Shown: one piece after another, positions 55,880-63,116 of the stretch
Numbering within the stretch: position 1 is the first letter of the stretch
Layout of the letters: each line of letters begins with the position of its first letter
From: Nocardioidaceae bacterium
Lineage (GTDB): Bacteria > Actinomycetota > Actinomycetes > Propionibacteriales > Nocardioidaceae
Direction: 5' to 3'
DNA length: 64,000 bases
Assembly (NCBI GenBank): GCA_030655315.1
Contig: JAURVT010000032.1
Location: forward strand, 1 to 64,000
The notes under the pieces: generated by a model
The model's database searches: none
Seen by the model: the letters and a program-made list of their open reading frames with translations, nothing else
What the model was told of the DNA's origin: nothing
Position numbers and translations under genes: made by a program

Positions 55880-56746
55880 TCAGTCCAGCTGCCAGTACTG
55901 GCTGACGAGGTCGCGGGTCGCGACGATGTTGCGACGGCTCGAGGCACCGAACACGATGGACTCGACGTTGGGCTGCTCGCAGACCCAGCCGATCGCCTCG
56001 TCGGCCGGGATCGCGCCCGAGGCGAAGACCGACATGGCGATCGCGCGCCACTGGCGGTCGCGGAGCAAGGACTGGTAGGCCTGCACGCCCCCCGACATCC
56101 GGAAGCCGACCTTGTTGAGGTTCGTGCACACCACCGGGTTCTCGATGCCGACCGACTCGAGGGTGTCGAGCAGCATCGGAGCGTTCATCGTGATGAATCC
56201 CGGCTCGGCGCCATAGCGGCCCCGGACGTGCTCGGCGAAGATGCGGAACGCGTCGTCGAAGCCGAGTCCGAGCAGCAGGTCGACGACCACGTTCTGAAGG
56301 AAGACCACGGGGGTGCGCAGCCCCTCGAACATCTTCATCTCGGCGTCGATGAGCAGCGTGGTGACGCCCTCGATGTCCTTGCGGGCGAGCGCGGAGCCGC
56401 CGCGCCGGGCCGCGTCGAGGAAGCCGCCGTCGGGCAGGAACTTGCGGATCGCGCCGAGCGGACCCTCGTCGGTCATGGCGTTGGCGTACTTGTGTGCGTA
56501 CGGCATGCAGGGCAAGAACGTCATGTCGGCGTAGCGCTCGGGCTGGGCCCGGACATGGTCGGCGACCAGCTCGATCCGCTCGTGGGTCGTGCACATGAAC
56601 GTCGTGACGCGCTCGTCGTAGGCGTCGTCGAGGACGTCCTGGACCACCGAGATGTCCTGGAACCGCATCGCCTGCGCGCGCGCCTTCTCCTCGGACATGT
56701 GATTGATCCCGAAGAACTGGTTGTCACCCAGCATCAGACGGTCCAC
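55880..56746 (-). CDS. TIM-barrel (aldo/keto reductase-like) protein of polysaccharide loci, function unknown
   Basis: The 288-residue protein starts VDRLMLGDNQFFGINHMSEE and contains TTFMCTTHERIELVADHV, FLPCMPYAHKYANAM, KDIEGVTTLLIDAEMKMF and SIVFGASSRRNIV. I recall the same type of protein beside Gfo/Idh oxidoreductases and UDP-sugar dehydrogenases in other surface-sugar loci, mostly without an assigned role. The phosphate-binding-like GASSR loop near the end resembles aldo-keto reductases, but a clear catalytic Tyr/Lys set is not evident. It lies 67 bases upstream of the dehydrogenase and 58 bases downstream of the oxidoreductase gene. Confidence 0.75.
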   Translation of the reverse strand: MDRLMLGDNQFFGINHMSEEKARAQAMRFQDISVVQDVLDDAYDERVTTFMCTTHERIELVADHVRAQPERYADMTFLPCMPYAHKYANAMTDEGPLGAIRKFLPDGGFLDAARRGGSALARKDIEGVTTLLIDAEMKMFEGLRTPVVFLQNVVVDLLLGLGFDDAFRIFAEHVRGRYGAEPGFITMNAPMLLDTLESVGIENPVVCTNLNKVGFRMSGGVQAYQSLLRDRQWRAIAMSVFASGAIPADEAIGWVCEQPNVESIVFGASSRRNIVATRDLVSQYWQLD

Positions 56747-56804
56747 GGCTGCACCTCTCCTCTCGACGATCCGGCCCTGCTCTGCCCGCTGCTCCGCCGC
56801 GCCC

Positions 56805-57893
56805 TCACCGGCGCCTCCGCCAGAAGCGGCGCCGGCGCCGCGTGACGGGTGCCGCCGGACGAGTCGACGTCCGGGACGGGTCGCGGGCGTCGAGCAGCAT
56901 CTGGGCCATGGTGCGGTCGGTGACGGCCGCCTCGTCGAAGGCGTTGACGTCGTCGAGGTCGCCCCGCGCGATGCGCCCGACGAAGCGGTCCAGCTGGGCG
57001 CTGTACTCCTCGCCGCGCAGGTAGAACCACACCGGCTCGGTGAGGTCGGTCGTGTACCGCACGTTCCAGCCCGCCTCGTAGCCGTCGGGGACGGCTGCGC
57101 CCTCGCGCAGGTAGGTCTGGCACTCCTGGCGGTCGGCGAAGATCCGGCCCTGGGTGCCCCAGACGGTGATCTTGGTCGACATCTTGCGCTGCGACTCATC
57201 ACTCCAGTTGACCGACAGCTGGGCGGTCGCGTCGGACTCGAACATCATCGTGCTGAGCACGGTGTCGTCGATGTCGGCGGAGAACACGCTGTTCAAGACG
57301 GTGCCTCGCACGTCCACGGGCTCGCCCAGGTACCAGTTGACGAGGTTGAGGGGGTGCGCCGCGTAGTCGTACAGGCTGCCGCCGCCCTCGGAGCGCCGCG
57401 AGCGCCAGGTGCCGCCCTGCTCCTTGAGCACGACCGGGCCGTAGGCCTCGGCGAGGACGTGCGTCACCCGCCCGATCGCGCCGGCGTCGAGGAGACGCTT
57501 GACCTCGGCGAACGCGCCGACGAACCGGTAGTGGTACCCGACCTGCGTGACGAGACCGCGCTCGCGCGCCAGCTCGCTGAGCGCCAGCGAGTCGGCCGGG
57601 TCGAGGCAGAACGGCTTCTCGCAGAACACGTGGAGGCCGCGCTCGAGCGCGGTGCGCACCATCGGCGCGTGCAGCCGCGACGGCGTCGAGATCACGAGGG
57701 CGTCCAGCTCCGTGGCAGCCAGCATCTCCTCGAGGTCGCCGTATGTGGGCACCCCGGTGTACTTGCCGAGCACGCCCAGCATGTAGCCCGAAGAGTCGCA
57801 CACGCCGACCACCTCGACGTCCGGGTGGGCCCGGAGCATGGACAGATGGGACAGGCCCATCTTGCCCAGCCCCACGACTCCGATGCGGGTCAC
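56805..57893 (-). CDS. Gfo/Idh/MocA family oxidoreductase
   Basis: The 362-residue protein has the NAD(P)-binding GVVGLGKMGLSHLSML, the VFCEKPFCLDP motif with the family lysine, and GGGSLYDYAAHPLNLVNWYL with the catalytic-type Asp/His. It oxidises or reduces a sugar or UDP-sugar, for example in making 3-amino or 3-keto sugars. The Arg-rich C-terminus (residues 345-362) is unusual. The GTG overlaps the stop of the glycosyltransferase upstream (GTGA), indicating a coupled operon. Confidence 0.92.
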   Translation of the reverse strand: MTRIGVVGLGKMGLSHLSMLRAHPDVEVVGVCDSSGYMLGVLGKYTGVPTYGDLEEMLAATELDALVISTPSRLHAPMVRTALERGLHVFCEKPFCLDPADSLALSELARERGLVTQVGYHYRFVGAFAEVKRLLDAGAIGRVTHVLAEAYGPVVLKEQGGTWRSRRSEGGGSLYDYAAHPLNLVNWYLGEPVDVRGTVLNSVFSADIDDTVLSTMMFESDATAQLSVNWSDESQRKMSTKITVWGTQGRIFADRQECQTYLREGAAVPDGYEAGWNVRYTTDLTEPVWFYLRGEEYSAQLDRFVGRIARGDLDDVNAFDEAAVTDRTMAQMLLDARDPSRTSTRPAAPVTRRRRRFWRRRR

Positions 57894-59038
57894 GCTCTCT
57901 CCGTCCTGTTGGTGCGCCGACGTCGGCGCGCGTTCTTCTGCACGAGCTCGAGGAGCAGCTCCTCGTACTCGCCCGCGACCTGCTCCCAGGTGAACTCGCT
58001 GCGGTGCCGCTCTCGGGCCGCGGCCGACAGCCTCGCCGCGACGCCCGGTGACTCCAGGAGCTCGTCGACCCGACGGCCCGCCTCACGGGCGTCGCGGAAG
58101 TACAGGGCCGCGTCCTGCGCGACCCAGCGGTTGTAGGGGTTGTCGTGGGCGATCACGGGGTTGCCCGCCGCGAGCGCCTCGACGAGCGAGGGATTGGTTC
58201 CCCCGACGGTGTGCCCGTGCAGGTAGCCCAGCGAGTGCAGGCGCAGCGCGTCCAACCGCGGCCGGTCGTAGACGCCACCGACGAACTGCACCTCGTCGCT
58301 CGCGGCCGCGAACACCTCCCGGTGGTACTCGTCGGCGCCTGGGTCGTACCCGCCCACGACCACCAGCCGGCGCCCCCGCAGGCGCTCGGAGAAACCCCGC
58401 ACGATCTCGAGGATCGAGTTCTCCGGGATCGGGCGCGCAACGAGCGTCAGGTAACCGCCCGGCGTCAGCCCGTAGGGCTCCAGCGCCTCGGTCCCGGCCT
58501 CGTGGACGGCATCGGCGCCGTAGGTGATCATCGTGATCTTGCGGGCCGGAGCCCTTCGACGCAAGTAGGTCTCGATCTCGGGGTGGTCGGCGATCAGGCG
58601 GTCGCCCACCACGCAGCCGATGCGCTCGTTGGCGTACAGGATCCCCTGCTTGACCGGGCCCCACCGGGCGCGCGACCACTCGATGCCGTCCATGTTGATC
58701 GCGTTGGGGATCCTCAGGGCCCGCTGCGCGGTGTTGAGCACGGCCGTGTTGTACCCGAAGGTGAGGCAGACGTCGCGGAAGCGCGACGCGTGCGCCACCG
58801 AGCGGAGGTCGAACTCCGACGTGCCGAGCCAGCCGTCGCGCGCGATCGGGATGTTGACCCGCTCGATGCCCTCCCACCGGTCCTCGGACCGCGGCTGGTC
58901 GCCAGGCACCTGGCAGTAGACGACGACGCGCCAGCCCCGACCGACGAGGAACCGGGCAACGGCCTCGGCCGCGGTCTCGAACCCGCCGTACGCGGCGGGC
59001 ACGCCGTGGGTCCCCAGGATCCGGACGGTGCGGCTCAT
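57890..59038 (-). CDS. GT4 glycosyltransferase with DUF1972 N-terminus (rhamnosyltransferase-like)
   Basis: The 382-residue enzyme starts RILGTHGVPAAYGGFETAAE, the DUF1972 signature, and has INMDGIEWSRARW, TLVARPIPENSILEIVRGF and GHTVGGTNPSLVEALAAGNP with the EX7E-type donor-binding glutamates. Related proteins transfer rhamnose or another sugar onto lipid-linked intermediates in O-antigen and capsule synthesis. The ATG overlaps the stop of the next upstream gene by four bases. Confidence 0.92.
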   Translation of the reverse strand: MSRTVRILGTHGVPAAYGGFETAAEAVARFLVGRGWRVVVYCQVPGDQPRSEDRWEGIERVNIPIARDGWLGTSEFDLRSVAHASRFRDVCLTFGYNTAVLNTAQRALRIPNAINMDGIEWSRARWGPVKQGILYANERIGCVVGDRLIADHPEIETYLRRRAPARKITMITYGADAVHEAGTEALEPYGLTPGGYLTLVARPIPENSILEIVRGFSERLRGRRLVVVGGYDPGADEYHREVFAAASDEVQFVGGVYDRPRLDALRLHSLGYLHGHTVGGTNPSLVEALAAGNPVIAHDNPYNRWVAQDAALYFRDAREAGRRVDELLESPGVAARLSAAARERHRSEFTWEQVAGEYEELLLELVQKNARRRRRTNRTERA

Positions 59039-60198
59039 CGCGACCCGGCGGGCGGGTCGAGCTCGTCGGCGACCTTGCGCAGCTCGACCGCGTAGCGCTC
59101 CAGGGAAAACCGGTCGACGGCCTCCGCGCGGGCCTGTGCTGCGAGGTCCTCGGCGAGCCGCGGGTCGTCCATCAGTCGCGCGATAGCGGCCGTCATGCCG
59201 TCCACGTCCTCGGCCTCGACGAGCAGCCCGGTGCGCCCGTCGGCGATGGACTCGAGGTGCCCCTGCGCGGCGGTGGCCACGACGGGACGCAGGGCGAGCT
59301 GCGCCTCGACGACGGCATTGCCGAACGGCTCGCGCAGGGACGGGGCGACGACCGCGTCCGAACTCTCGAGCGCGCTCCAGATAGGAGAGGTGTAGCCCCC
59401 GAATGTCACTGCCCCGCGCAGGTCGGGGCGCGCCGCCCGCTCCTTCAGCTCCTCCAAGTACCACTCGTAGCCGTCGAACACCGACCCGTGGAGGTCGACG
59501 ACGACGTCGCGACCCTGCTCGCGCAGACGGGCCGTGGCCTCGAGTGCGAGGTGCGGGGCCTTGCGCGGCGACAGGCGGGCGACGACCGCGAGACGGAACG
59601 GCGAGCCCCGTCGGGCCGGGACGGGCGGCTCGGGCGGCTGCGGCACGCCGTTGTAGACGAGCCGAGCGCGCGTGTGCAGTCGCGGGTGTGCCGCGAGCAT
59701 GGCGTCGAGGACCGAGCGGCTGATGACGACCACCGCGTCGGCGAGCAGCAGCGGCGCGAGCAGCGCCTGGCGCACGACCTTGCGATCGGTCGTCTCGGCC
59801 TCGTGGAGGTGGCACAGCACGGGCGTACGGGCCACGCGCGCCGCCAGGATCCACCACGGCAGCGTGATCGTGTTGACGTAGACCAGGTCCGGACGCATGC
59901 GGCGCGTGACCAGCGCCATCCTCGGCACGGCCAGGAGCGCCTGCAGCAGCATCGCCGCGAACGCCAGCGGCGACTGGTTGGCTCGGCGCAAGACCGGGAA
60001 CGAGACGAACCGGACCTCGGCCCCGCGGTCACGCAGCCGGGGGACGAGCCGGCCGTCGGCCGGCATCATCACGACGACGTGCCACCCGCCGTCGACCAGG
60101 GCGGACACGCTCTCCAACATCTGGAGGTCCGAGCCGTAGACGTCGGCGGAGGGGTTGGCGATCAGGACCGTCCTCGAAGCCCGCGCGGCCCTCGACAT
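59035..60198 (-). CDS. GT4 family glycosyltransferase
   Basis: The 387-residue protein has the GT-B layout: the N-terminal acceptor domain with NPSADVYGSDLQMLESVSAL, and the C-terminal domain with LAVVARLSPRKAPHLALEA and VVAPSLREPFGNAVVEAQLA (the E(F/Y)GxxxxEA donor site). It is the first gene of a - strand operon of six genes running to 53789. The ATG at 60198 has AGGGGGAG close upstream; a TACGAT box lies at 60252-60257. Confidence 0.92.
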   Translation of the reverse strand: MSRAARASRTVLIANPSADVYGSDLQMLESVSALVDGGWHVVVMMPADGRLVPRLRDRGAEVRFVSFPVLRRANQSPLAFAAMLLQALLAVPRMALVTRRMRPDLVYVNTITLPWWILAARVARTPVLCHLHEAETTDRKVVRQALLAPLLLADAVVVISRSVLDAMLAAHPRLHTRARLVYNGVPQPPEPPVPARRGSPFRLAVVARLSPRKAPHLALEATARLREQGRDVVVDLHGSVFDGYEWYLEELKERAARPDLRGAVTFGGYTSPIWSALESSDAVVAPSLREPFGNAVVEAQLALRPVVATAAQGHLESIADGRTGLLVEAEDVDGMTAAIARLMDDPRLAEDLAAQARAEAVDRFSLERYAVELRKVADELDPPAGSR

Positions 60199-60251
60199 AC
60201 AGCTCCCCCTGGTCGTCGTCGACGCACCCGTGCCCGGCGTCGGCACTGGTC

Positions 60252-60257
60252 ATCGTA
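60252..60257 (-). promoter_or_regulatory. -10-like box of the glycosyltransferase operon
   Basis: TACGAT on the - strand, about 54 bases before the ATG at 60198. No clear -35. Confidence 0.35.
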
Positions 60258-60270
60258 GTGCCACGAGCAC

Positions 60271-60309
60271 GACGACGAGGCCGCTTCTCCCGAGCGCGGC
60301 CCCGTCGTC
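60271..60309 (-). terminator. Hairpin terminator after the third beta-helix gene
   Basis: GACGACGAGGCCGC (60271-60284) pairs with GCGGCCCCGTCGTC (60296-60309) except at one position, loop 11 bases. It lies 23 bases beyond the beta-helix stop codon in the direction of transcription. Confidence 0.65.
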
Positions 60310-60332
60310 GTCCTTCAGCGGTGCGTCCTCGC

Positions 60333-62138
60333 TCAGGAGGGGGTGCGAGTCAGCGGCACAGCCGACCCGTCCTTGCTCCGCGTGTTGCCGCTCACTGATG
60401 CCTTGACCGCCGGGGTGGCAACCAGCGGGCAGCTCTGCACCTTGCGGTTGGGACCGAAGGAGTTACCCGTCACGGACGCGCTGAGGGAGTGACCCGACAG
60501 CGTCTGGAGCTTGACCGTGCAGTGGCCGCCGTCGAGGTAGTTGTCGGCGATCGTCAGGTCGGGGACGTTGCCCTTGGACGCGGCACCGAGGATCGCGAAG
60601 TTCTGCGCGCCACGGATCGTGTTTCCGAGGATCTGGATGTTCCGGCCCTGCTGGATCTGGATGTTGTCGTTGTGCGTGGGCCCGCCACCTTGGTACGGGT
60701 CCTTCGCGAACCACTGCGTGTTCTCGAGCAGCGAGTCCTCGATCCGGACGTTGTCACCCTGGATCTTCACCGAGTCGACGTTGCCGACCACGTGCACTCG
60801 TCGTGCGGTGAAGTCCGAGCCCTTGATGCCGTCGATGCCCACCGACGGCCTCTGCGCCTTGAGCAGCACGTCCTGGATGACCAGCCCGTCGAAGCCGTAG
60901 TTGGTCACCAGCCCGACGTTGTCCGTCGCGGTGCCGCCCCGCACGATCGAGTTCTTGATCGTCACGTTGGGTGCGCGCACGGTGACGAAGCCGTAGATGT
61001 CGAGGCCGTCCAGGACGGTGCCGGCCTGGGTGACCGTGATGTCGCCGTCGTGACGCCGGAGCGACGTGCCGTTCGGGACGCCGGTCGTCTGGTCCGTCGG
61101 GTAGACGGAGGCACCCTGGGCCTCGGCGACCTTGAACGTGCGCTTGACCGGTGACGCGTCGGCGCCCGAGGAGGAGACGGCGCTGACCGTGAAGACGTGC
61201 GTGCCTGGGCGCAGGCCCTCGTAGCGCTGGGGGGCGGTGCACGCGCGCGGCGCGCCACCGTCCATGGAGCACCGGAAGGTCGAGCCGGCCGTGGTGGCGG
61301 TGAAGCTGAACGAGACAGTCGGGGTCTGCGTGGCCCCCTCGGCCGGACCGGCCGTCAGCCGCGTGTCGGGAACCGGGACGGGCGCCGGGGTCGGCGTCGG
61401 GGTGGGCGTCGGCGTCGGGGTGGGCGTCGGCGTCGGGGTGGGCGTCGGCGTGGGCGTGGGGGGCGGCGTGCTCGGGTCCGGCAGCTCGGACACCCCGCGA
61501 GGCGTGTAGGGCACCTGGACCGGCCCACTGGCCGAAGAGGAGAGGTAGGCCCAGGCGTCGACGCCGCCCTCGCCGGTGATTGCCTCAGCGGAACGGTCGA
61601 CGTACTCCTGCTGCCAGCCCGGCTTGGTGGTGCCCTCGCGCCAGGCCCGCACCTGGAGCTTGGGGTCGTCGTCACCGGTGACCCGGCTCTCCAGGCGCAG
61701 GATGTCGCCCGTGGCGACCGCGCCTCCGGTCGGCACGCTGAGCAGGAGGGTGTCCCGCCCGCCACGCTGACGGCTGAACCCGACGAACAACCGGCCCCCG
61801 GGTGCGACCCGGGCCCGGGCGCGATAGGCCGTGGCCCCGTCGCTTCGCAGCTTGGTGCCGAACCAGACACCGTCGCCGCTGACCGCGGGGACCGTGAAGG
61901 ACATCGCAGCGTCGGTGTCGCCCAGATCGCCCTTCTGCACCACGGCGGTGGCGGTGGTCCCCGGAGTCAGGGAGAAGGACGGGCCGCCGGTGCCGGCGGT
62001 CGCCGACGACAGGGCACCGGCGCCGAGCGCCAGCGTGCCGAAAAGGGCGAGAAGTCGGGTGCGGTGACCGGAGCGGGGACGACGCACGCCGCCCGCTCGA
62101 TGGGACTGGGCGACGCTCTGCTGGGGGTCGTGCTGCAT
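60333..62138 (-). CDS. Secreted beta-helix protein with Pro-Thr linker
   Basis: The 601-residue protein has a signal peptide (RLLALFGTLALGAGALSSA), a beta-sandwich-like domain (about 51-215, similar in outline to the one in the PKD protein, with WAYLSSSASGP), a Thr-Pro repeat linker (about 222-252), an HYR/Ig-like domain (about 255-335, FRCSMDGGAPRACTAPQRYE) and the common beta-helix domain (about 345-601). The last contains VGIDGIKGSDFTARRVHV, QGGGPTHNDNIQIQQGRNI, AQNFAILGAAS and the GHCTVKL and VQSCP cysteines. GAGGAAG precedes the ATG. It is the third copy of this domain in 13 kb. Confidence 0.87.
   Translation of the reverse strand: MQHDPQQSVAQSHRAGGVRRPRSGHRTRLLALFGTLALGAGALSSATAGTGGPSFSLTPGTTATAVVQKGDLGDTDAAMSFTVPAVSGDGVWFGTKLRSDGATAYRARARVAPGGRLFVGFSRQRGGRDTLLLSVPTGGAVATGDILRLESRVTGDDDPKLQVRAWREGTTKPGWQQEYVDRSAEAITGEGGVDAWAYLSSSASGPVQVPYTPRGVSELPDPSTPPPTPTPTPTPTPTPTPTPTPTPTPTPAPVPVPDTRLTAGPAEGATQTPTVSFSFTATTAGSTFRCSMDGGAPRACTAPQRYEGLRPGTHVFTVSAVSSSGADASPVKRTFKVAEAQGASVYPTDQTTGVPNGTSLRRHDGDITVTQAGTVLDGLDIYGFVTVRAPNVTIKNSIVRGGTATDNVGLVTNYGFDGLVIQDVLLKAQRPSVGIDGIKGSDFTARRVHVVGNVDSVKIQGDNVRIEDSLLENTQWFAKDPYQGGGPTHNDNIQIQQGRNIQILGNTIRGAQNFAILGAASKGNVPDLTIADNYLDGGHCTVKLQTLSGHSLSASVTGNSFGPNRKVQSCPLVATPAVKASVSGNTRSKDGSAVPLTRTPS
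61387..61469. repeat. Tandem 18-base repeat coding for the Thr-Pro linker
   Basis: The unit GTCGGCGTCGGGGTGGGC recurs about four times with slight variation. It encodes alternating Pro and Thr on the - strand. Repeat number is likely to vary between strains. Confidence 0.8.
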
Positions 62139-62449
62139 ACCGTGTCTTCCTCGAGTGGGGTGAGCTCACGACACCGTCCACGTGGCCGGCACCGCTCCCC
62201 CCGAGGAACTTCGACGAACCATACCGGCGCATCTCCACCACGCCAGCAGCGGTCACACGGCTCACACCAGGACTACCCAGTATGAGGGAGACTTCGCTCG
62301 TCAGGCTGTCTGAGACCGCCTCTTTGGGTGATTAGTCCTCGGCGACAGGGGCCGTCAACTCGCCGAAGCGGAGTACGAGAGCCGTGCTCGACGGCTACGC
62401 TGGCGGGGTCGCGCCGCCAGTCCTCACCCGCTCGGAGAGCCCAACCCCC
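62139..62449. promoter_or_regulatory. Divergent control region with operator-like sequence
   Basis: The 311 bases between the third beta-helix gene and the TTA-containing gene hold no gene. GACTACCCAGTATGAGGGAG at 62271-62290, continuing ACTT, matches the element at 49451-49474 in 21 of 24 positions, and TTTGGGTGATTAG follows at about 62323. A TATGGT box on the - strand near 62220 could serve the beta-helix gene. Confidence 0.5.
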
Positions 62450-63112
62450 ATGAACCCAGACGACCCGACCGAGGGCCACCGCCCCTGGTGGCGCCGTCCT
62501 GCGTTACTGGGCGGGGTGGCCGTCGTCGTGGTCGCCATCGCCGTCTGGGCCGCGGTCGTGTCCGGCTCCGACGACGACGGGGCGTCGCCCACCGCGTCTG
62601 CGACGCCCCCGAGCACCGTGACGCCGTCGACGATGGCGCCCGAGACATCGTTGGCCCCGGCTCCGACCGAGGCTCCGGCCCCGACCGAGACCGTCCCGAC
62701 GCCCACGGAGCAGCCGTCGGTCACGGCCGACCTCGACCAGGCCGGCGACCTCGGCAACGGAGTTCAGGTGAGCGTCACGCGCACCCAGGCCGTCGAGGGC
62801 GTCGCGCGCGGCGTCGGAGAGGTCAGTGGTCCCGCGCTGCGCGTGACGATCGAGGTGCAGAACGATTCGAAAGACACCGTCGAGCTCCGCGAGGCCCTGG
62901 CCACGGTGAGCTACGGCGACGACCAGACGCCGGCCGCCGACCTCAGCGGGCCAGGCGCCCGGGCGATGCCCACCTCGGTCACCGCGGGCGAGTCGGCGAG
63001 CGGACGGTACGTGTTCAGCGTCCCCACCGACGAACGCGACGACGTGCAGGTCCGCTTCACCTACACCACCGACGCACCGGCCGTCATCTTCTCGGGCCCG
63101 GCGAGGGGATGA
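62450..63112 (+). CDS. Membrane-anchored DUF4352-like protein with a TTA codon
   Basis: The 220-residue product has a short cytoplasmic part (GHRPWWRRP), one membrane helix (LLGGVAVVVVAIAVWAAVVSG), a Thr/Pro/Ala-rich stalk (residues about 45-90) and an immunoglobulin-like outer domain with GVQVSVTRTQAVEG and LRVTIEVQNDSKDTVELREA, as in DUF4352 proteins. Codon 19 (62504-62506) is TTA, very rare in this DNA. The ATG at 62450 lies four codons ahead of the conserved charged stretch. The next gene follows after four bases, so the two are co-transcribed. Confidence 0.75.
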   Translation: MNPDDPTEGHRPWWRRPALLGGVAVVVVAIAVWAAVVSGSDDDGASPTASATPPSTVTPSTMAPETSLAPAPTEAPAPTETVPTPTEQPSVTADLDQAGDLGNGVQVSVTRTQAVEGVARGVGEVSGPALRVTIEVQNDSKDTVELREALATVSYGDDQTPAADLSGPGARAMPTSVTAGESASGRYVFSVPTDERDDVQVRFTYTTDAPAVIFSGPARG

Positions 63113-63116
63113 CCTG

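Noticed and set aside
61387-61469. CRISPR-like short repeats
   Set aside because: The units are contiguous, without spacers, and encode a Thr-Pro linker. No CRISPR array or cas gene was seen in the window.
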